A stretch of 11,753 bases of DNA from Actinomycetota bacterium (GTDB lineage Bacteria > Actinomycetota > Actinomycetes > Nanopelagicales > Nanopelagicaceae), in contig CANHRF010000020.1 in the NCBI GenBank assembly GCA_947463335.1, positions 1 to 11,753 on the forward strand, read 5' to 3'. Below are positions 8,749 through 11,753 of the stretch, piece by piece. How positions within the stretch are numbered: position 1 is the first letter of the stretch; every line of letters begins with the position of its first letter. The notes beneath the pieces are model-generated. The model was not told the DNA's origin. It saw only the letters and a list, made by a program, of their open reading frames with translations, and ran no database searches. A program made the position numbers and the translations under genes.

Positions 8749-8761
8749 TTCAAAGTTTGAA
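8749..8761. promoter_or_regulatory. Dyad TTCAAA-G-TTTGAA in the gapA leader
   Basis: TTCAAA (8749-8754) and TTTGAA (8756-8761) form a perfect inverted repeat around one base. The one-base centre is too short for an RNA hairpin, so it is more like a protein-binding operator. It lies 53-65 bases before the gapA GTG. The regulator is unknown and chance cannot be excluded, as AT-rich short dyads are common. Confidence 0.3.
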
Positions 8762-8829
8762 AAACAAGAGATGCGCGCCAGATGGGTATACGGCAATGAA
8801 ACTGCCACATCGTTGGGGTCGTGGCTAAC

Positions 8830-8872
8830 CTTACCATTATCAAGGAGTTACTTACGCGTAAGTCAGTCTTAC
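8830..8872. repeat. CTTAC/GTAAG repeat cluster with a 14-bp perfect palindrome upstream of gapA
   Basis: The pentamer occurs four times in 43 bases: CTTAC at 8830-8834, 8851-8855 and 8868-8872, and GTAAG at 8858-8862. The middle pair forms ACTTACGCGTAAGT (8850-8863), which is its own exact reverse complement. GTAAG can also pair with the CTTAC at 8868 across a 5-base loop, so two mutually exclusive dyads share one arm. The array overlaps the candidate gapA promoter and probably binds a dimeric regulator. Confidence 0.5.
8836..8866 (-). promoter_or_regulatory. Candidate promoter of the gapA operon
   Basis: On the minus strand, CTGACT (8866-8861) resembles a -35 box. GATAAT (8841-8836) is a one-mismatch match to the -10 consensus. 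The spacer is 19 bases (18 if the -35 is read as TGACTT). Transcription would start near 8829, leaving a leader of about 130 bases. The palindrome at 8850-8863 lies mainly in the spacer, a classic place for a repressor site. The spacing is slightly long, so the -35 assignment is uncertain. Confidence 0.4.
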
Positions 8873-8885
8873 TTCACGCACATCA

Positions 8886-8902
8886 AATCAGTAAATCTGA
8901 TT
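8886..8902. repeat. AT-rich dyad at the whiA stop codon
   Basis: AATCAG (8886-8891) and CTGATT (8897-8902) form a 6-bp inverted repeat with a 5-base centre, overlapping the whiA TAA. As an RNA hairpin it would be weak, and no T-run follows on the minus strand. At most it is a poor terminator or an mRNA 3'-end stabiliser for the rapZ-yvcK-whiA transcript. Confidence 0.25.
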
Positions 8903-9878
8903 AATTAAGTAAATCTGGCGAAAGGCCCGCTTCAGTATCGGGAATTCCGAGTTCACCAGCGCGCTTATCGGCCATTGCTAAGAGTCGGCGAATTCGGCCG
9001 GCGATTGCATCTTTGGTCATTGGTGGAGTCGCGAGCGAGCCCAGCTCTTCCAAACTTGCTTGGCCATGACTTATTCGCAACTCTCCCGCTTCCTTCAAAT
9101 GATCAGGAATAGTTGGGCCCAAAATTTCTAGCGCGCGTTGTACACGCGCAGCTGCTGCGACGGCAGCGCGCGCCGAGCGACGCAGATTTGCATCATCAAA
9201 ATTTGCCAGGCGATTAGCAGTTGCCCTTACTTCGCGGCGCATACGTCGCTCTTCCCAAGCCAATACGCTCTCGTGCGCACCTAATCTAGTTAGTAGAACT
9301 CCGATCGCATCGCCATCACGGATAACTACTCGATCAACTCCACGCACCTCGCGCGCCTTGGCGGTAATTCCTAAACGCCTAGCTGCTCCAACTAGAGCAA
9401 GGGCGGCTTCAGGTCCGGGGCAGGTGATTTCAAGTGAAGATGAACGACCTGGTTCAGTCAGTGAACCGTGCGCGATAAATGCGCCTCGCCAAGCCGCTTC
9501 TGCATCGCAGATATTCGCAGCGACTACTTGTGGCGGAAGTCCACGAACCGGTCTTCCATTACTGTCGATCAAACCTGTTTGGCGAGCCAAGGCATCACCG
9601 GCTTCAATGACGCGAACAACGTAGCGACTTCCTTTGCGAAGTCCACTAGATGTGAGAACTGCTAAATCGCTATCGTGACCGTAAATATCCGCAATATCTT
9701 TCTTGAGACGACGAGCGCTCTGCGAGGTATCGAGTTCAACCTCAATTACAACTTTTCCAGCTGCGATATGCAGCCCACCAGCAAAACGCAGAAGTGAAGA
9801 GACTTCGGCTTTGCGGCAGCACGGTTTGGTTACTGAGAGACGACTCAATTCGTCCTTAACTGCTGCGGTCATTGCCAT
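8901..9878 (-). CDS. whiA: WhiA, sporulation/cell-division regulator
   Basis: WhiA is a DNA-binding protein, required for sporulation septation in Streptomyces and linked to division and chromosome segregation in other Gram-positives. From the ATG at 9878 it has 325 residues, the usual length. The N-terminus [14 protein letters not shown], then [18 protein letters not shown] (20-37), is highly typical. The N-terminal two-thirds is the degenerate LAGLIDADG homing-endonuclease fold, with [11 protein letters not shown] at 130-140. The C-terminal helix-turn-helix domain is about 255-305 (SLEELGSLA, then [13 protein letters not shown]). An in-frame TTG at 9908 would add ten residues and overlap yvcK. 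I rejected it because the shorter form begins exactly like family members. The ATG follows the yvcK stop by four bases with only a weak ribosome site, suggesting coupled translation. Confidence 0.94.
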   Translation of the reverse strand: MAMTAAVKDELSRLSVTKPCCRKAEVSSLLRFAGGLHIAAGKVVIEVELDTSQSARRLKKDIADIYGHDSDLAVLTSSGLRKGSRYVVRVIEAGDALARQTGLIDSNGRPVRGLPPQVVAANICDAEAAWRGAFIAHGSLTEPGRSSSLEITCPGPEAALALVGAARRLGITAKAREVRGVDRVVIRDGDAIGVLLTRLGAHESVLAWEERRMRREVRATANRLANFDDANLRRSARAAVAAAARVQRALEILGPTIPDHLKEAGELRISHGQASLEELGSLATPPMTKDAIAGRIRRLLAMADKRAGELGIPDTEAGLSPDLLN

Positions 9879-9882
9879 GGGC

Positions 9883-10851
9883 TTATCCAAGCAGGGTTTG
9901 GCTGGCAATGTGTGCCAAAAGTGGGGTCAATTTTTTAGAGCTATGGTGGATATGCGTGGCGCTATCGCGTAGATCTGCCACTAATAACTCTCCACCTGTA
10001 CTTGAAAGATTCTCATTCGCCGCATTTACCTGAATGTCGAGGCTCGAATCTGCAATTAGATAATCGAAGTTCAAACCAGGGGCGTACTGCTGCAAAATAT
10101 TAATATGTTCTAGCGGGGTATAACCGGCGTATTCCCCTGAATCAAATTTTTCACCGCTCACACTCGCTGAATCCAAATTTAGAACTAGCAATTTCTTCGC
10201 TTTTGATTTAATAATCGCATCACGCTGTTGTGGAACTAGTAAATGCGGCAGAACACTAGAGAACCAAGAGCCGGGACCCATCACAATCCAATCGGCGCTA
10301 TCAATCGCTGCCAATGATTCTTCGTGTGCCGCAGGGTTATCAGGGTGAAGCCGCAGCGACTCTAACCGCCCCTTCGCGGTTGCTACTTCTACCTGGCCTT
10401 TAACAATAAATCTTCCAGTGGAATTGGTAAAAGTTCCCTCAATATCTAGCGGCTCTTTCGACATTGGCAAGACCCGACCAATAACTTTCAAGAGTGAGCC
10501 CACGCGATCTAGACCGGCAACGTTATCTTCACCCATATCCCAGAGCGCTGCTAAAAGTAGATTCCCGACTGCGTGGCCATCTAGTGGGCCCCCACTGGTA
10601 AATCGGTATTGCATGATCTCTGCCCAACTGCGCCCCCATTCATCATCTGCGCAGAGAGCGGCTAGCGCCATTCGCAAATCACCAGGCGGAATAATTGAAA
10701 ATTCATCACGCAGACGCCCGCTCGAACCACCGTTATCCGCGACGGTAACAATTGCAGTTATCTCTGAAGTAACACCACGCAAGGCAGATAGCGTCGCCGC
10801 TAAACCGTGGCCACCACCCAGCGCAACTACGCGAAGGCTGCGCTCACTCAT
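9883..10851 (-). CDS. yvcK: YvcK/CofD-like gluconeogenesis factor
   Basis: This family is needed in Bacillus and mycobacteria for growth on gluconeogenic carbon, for cell shape and for envelope synthesis. It resembles the CofD phospholactate transferase and binds UDP-sugars. The 322 residues include LGGGHGL (11-17), the signature [17 protein letters not shown] (35-51), PPGDLRMAL (55-63), GHAVGN (92-97) and [16 protein letters not shown] (182-197). All are characteristic. The ATG overlaps the rapZ TGA in an ATGA junction with no separate ribosome binding site, so translation is likely coupled. The rapZ-yvcK-whiA order is conserved across actinobacteria and firmicutes. Enzymatic activity is not established for the family, so the name reflects phenotype. 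Confidence 0.94.
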   Translation of the reverse strand: MSERSLRVVALGGGHGLAATLSALRGVTSEITAIVTVADNGGSSGRLRDEFSIIPPGDLRMALAALCADDEWGRSWAEIMQYRFTSGGPLDGHAVGNLLLAALWDMGEDNVAGLDRVGSLLKVIGRVLPMSKEPLDIEGTFTNSTGRFIVKGQVEVATAKGRLESLRLHPDNPAAHEESLAAIDSADWIVMGPGSWFSSVLPHLLVPQQRDAIIKSKAKKLLVLNLDSASVSGEKFDSGEYAGYTPLEHINILQQYAPGLNFDYLIADSSLDIQVNAANENLSSTGGELLVADLRDSATHIHHSSKKLTPLLAHIASQTLLG

Positions 10852-11717
10852 TCACGACCAACATCGCGATGGGTTGCGTGAGCCGAAATCTCAATTTCAC
10901 TTGGATCGGCAGATAACTGTCTGGCGATTTCTGCTGCAATTGCGACGCTGCGATGTTTTCCACCAGTGCATCCAATTGCGATAGTTACATACTTCTTACC
11001 TTCCCTAAGGTAGCCCGGCATCATCTGGCGAATAACTGAGACGTAGCTCTTAACAAACTCGCTCACGCCTTCGGTGTTTAAAACTTTATTTGAGACTTCT
11101 TTAGTTAAACCCGTAAGTGGTCGTAGTTCAGGAATCCAGTGTGGATTTGGGATGAAGCGACAATCCAGAACGAGATCAGCATCTACCGGAATTCCGTATT
11201 TGTATCCGAAAGAAAGTACGTTGATACGGATTGCATCCAGCATCCCGGCGGAGAAAATCTCACCAACGCGCTTCTCTAATTGATGGACATTGAGGTTGGA
11301 GGTATCAATTACTACATCTGATTGAGAGCGAAGTTCTTCAAGTTTGGCACGTTCGCGTTCAATACCATCGACTATCCGGTCTTTGCCCTGCAAAGGATGT
11401 GGGCGACGCGTAGATTCAAAACGTTGTACTAGCGATTGATCGGTGGCATCTAAAAATAGTAAGCGATAGGAAGCGCCATCTGTAGATAAAGTTTGTAGCG
11501 AATTATTTAACGCATCAAAGAACTTGCCACCACGCACATCGACTATTACAGCAAGGGATGCGATTTCGGAAGTTCGTGCTTGTGTGGCGAGTGCAGGTAA
11601 TAGTGCAGGCGGCAGATTATCAACGACATACCAACCTAGATCTTCTAAAGCGTGTGCCACCGTGGATCGACCAGCACCGGACATTCCGGTTACGATCAAT
11701 AATTCTTTAGTGGCCAT
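10848..11717 (-). CDS. rapZ: RapZ/YvcJ-family nucleotide-binding protein
   Basis: This is a P-loop ATP/GTP-binding protein. In E. coli RapZ senses glucosamine-6-P and delivers the GlmZ small RNA to RNase E; in Gram-positives (YvcJ) the role is less clear. The 289 residues start with the Walker A motif GMSGAGRST (11-19) and DNLPPALLP (33-41). The C-terminal domain has SFGYKYG (169-175), RFIPNPHW (187-194) and GCTGGKHRSV (249-258). The E. coli protein ends in a lysine/arginine-rich RNA-binding tail; this one ends [10 protein letters not shown] and lacks that basic cluster. The ATG at 11717 matches the usual N-terminus, although the upstream 36 bases hold no clear Shine-Dalgarno. It heads the rapZ-yvcK-whiA set and is normally preceded by uvrC. 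Confidence 0.94.
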   Translation of the reverse strand: MATKELLIVTGMSGAGRSTVAHALEDLGWYVVDNLPPALLPALATQARTSEIASLAVIVDVRGGKFFDALNNSLQTLSTDGASYRLLFLDATDQSLVQRFESTRRPHPLQGKDRIVDGIERERAKLEELRSQSDVVIDTSNLNVHQLEKRVGEIFSAGMLDAIRINVLSFGYKYGIPVDADLVLDCRFIPNPHWIPELRPLTGLTKEVSNKVLNTEGVSEFVKSYVSVIRQMMPGYLREGKKYVTIAIGCTGGKHRSVAIAAEIARQLSADPSEIEISAHATHRDVGRE

Positions 11718-11753
11718 GTCTATATTCTGCCTGCACTGTCAAGGATCGCTAAA
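11718..11753 (-). other. Short stretch upstream of rapZ, possibly the end of the preceding gene
   Basis: Read on the minus strand, these 36 bases have an in-frame TGA at 11741-11739 in the frame that starts at the window edge, and a TAG shortly before the rapZ ATG in another frame. The stretch could hold the last codons of the preceding gene, expected to be uvrC, but too little is visible to identify it. A perfect TTGACA lies at 11742-11737, but no -10 box follows at a usable distance. Confidence 0.25.

Noticed and set aside
8842..8865. AAGGAG on the plus strand as a ribosome site for a small gene in the gapA upstream gap
   Set aside because: No ATG, GTG or TTG follows at a usable distance, and TAA occurs within the palindrome.
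10418..10984. A 188-codon open frame on the plus strand across yvcK and rapZ
   Set aside because: It is antisense to two well-supported genes, with low-complexity proline/serine/arginine composition and no family motif.
11702..11753. TTGACA (11742-11737, minus) and TATAGA (11724-11719, minus) as a rapZ promoter
   Set aside because: The two boxes are only 12 bases apart, and the second lies directly against the start codon, so neither vegetative spacing nor leaderless geometry fits.

Overview
The window looks like chromosomal core DNA from a streamlined actinobacterium of roughly 50% GC. Genes are packed tightly, with start/stop overlaps and almost no intergenic space. RbpA, WhiA, an actinobacterial-type SufR and the order rapZ-yvcK-whiA-gapA-pgk-tpiA-secG all point to Actinobacteria. 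The moderate GC and compactness would suit a freshwater planktonic lineage such as the Nanopelagicales (acI group), but that placement is inference. I see no phage genes, IS elements, CRISPR arrays, tRNA or rRNA genes, and no sign of horizontal transfer.

Layout. (1) 1-481, minus: N-terminal part of a SufR-type iron-sulfur regulator running off the left edge; the suf operon would be expected beyond it. (2) 482-551: a divergent promoter region with an operator-like dyad. Both flanking start codons lie exactly six bases past a -10-like box, which suggests leaderless mRNAs. (3) 552-5025, plus: ctaA (heme A synthase), tkt (transketolase) and pgi (glucose-6-phosphate isomerase), joined by one-base TAATG overlaps. 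(4) 5026-8696, minus: gapA-pgk-tpiA-secG-rbpA, in transcription order, meeting pgi stop-to-stop with no base between. (5) 8697-8900: the only sizeable gap (204 bp), carrying a candidate gapA promoter covered by CTTAC/GTAAG repeats, and a second dyad nearer the gene. (6) 8901-11717, minus: rapZ-yvcK-whiA, in transcription order, tightly coupled.

How the genes work together. The gapA operon supplies three consecutive lower-glycolysis enzymes plus a Sec translocon subunit and an RNA-polymerase/sigma-binding factor. The facing operon supplies a sugar-phosphate isomerase and the non-oxidative pentose-phosphate enzyme transketolase, led by the heme A enzyme needed for aa3-type cytochrome oxidase. 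rapZ-yvcK-whiA is the widespread actinobacterial/firmicute cluster linked to cell-envelope carbon flow and division or differentiation control.

The window is mainly a reduced version of a well-known conserved locus; I did not find a credible undescribed multi-gene system. The points most worth a second look are the repeat-covered gapA promoter, the paired leaderless promoters and dyad between sufR and ctaA, the absence of tal/zwf/opcA/pgl next to a stand-alone Tal-Pgi-type isomerase, rbpA at the end of the glycolytic operon, and the zero-spacing convergent gene ends.
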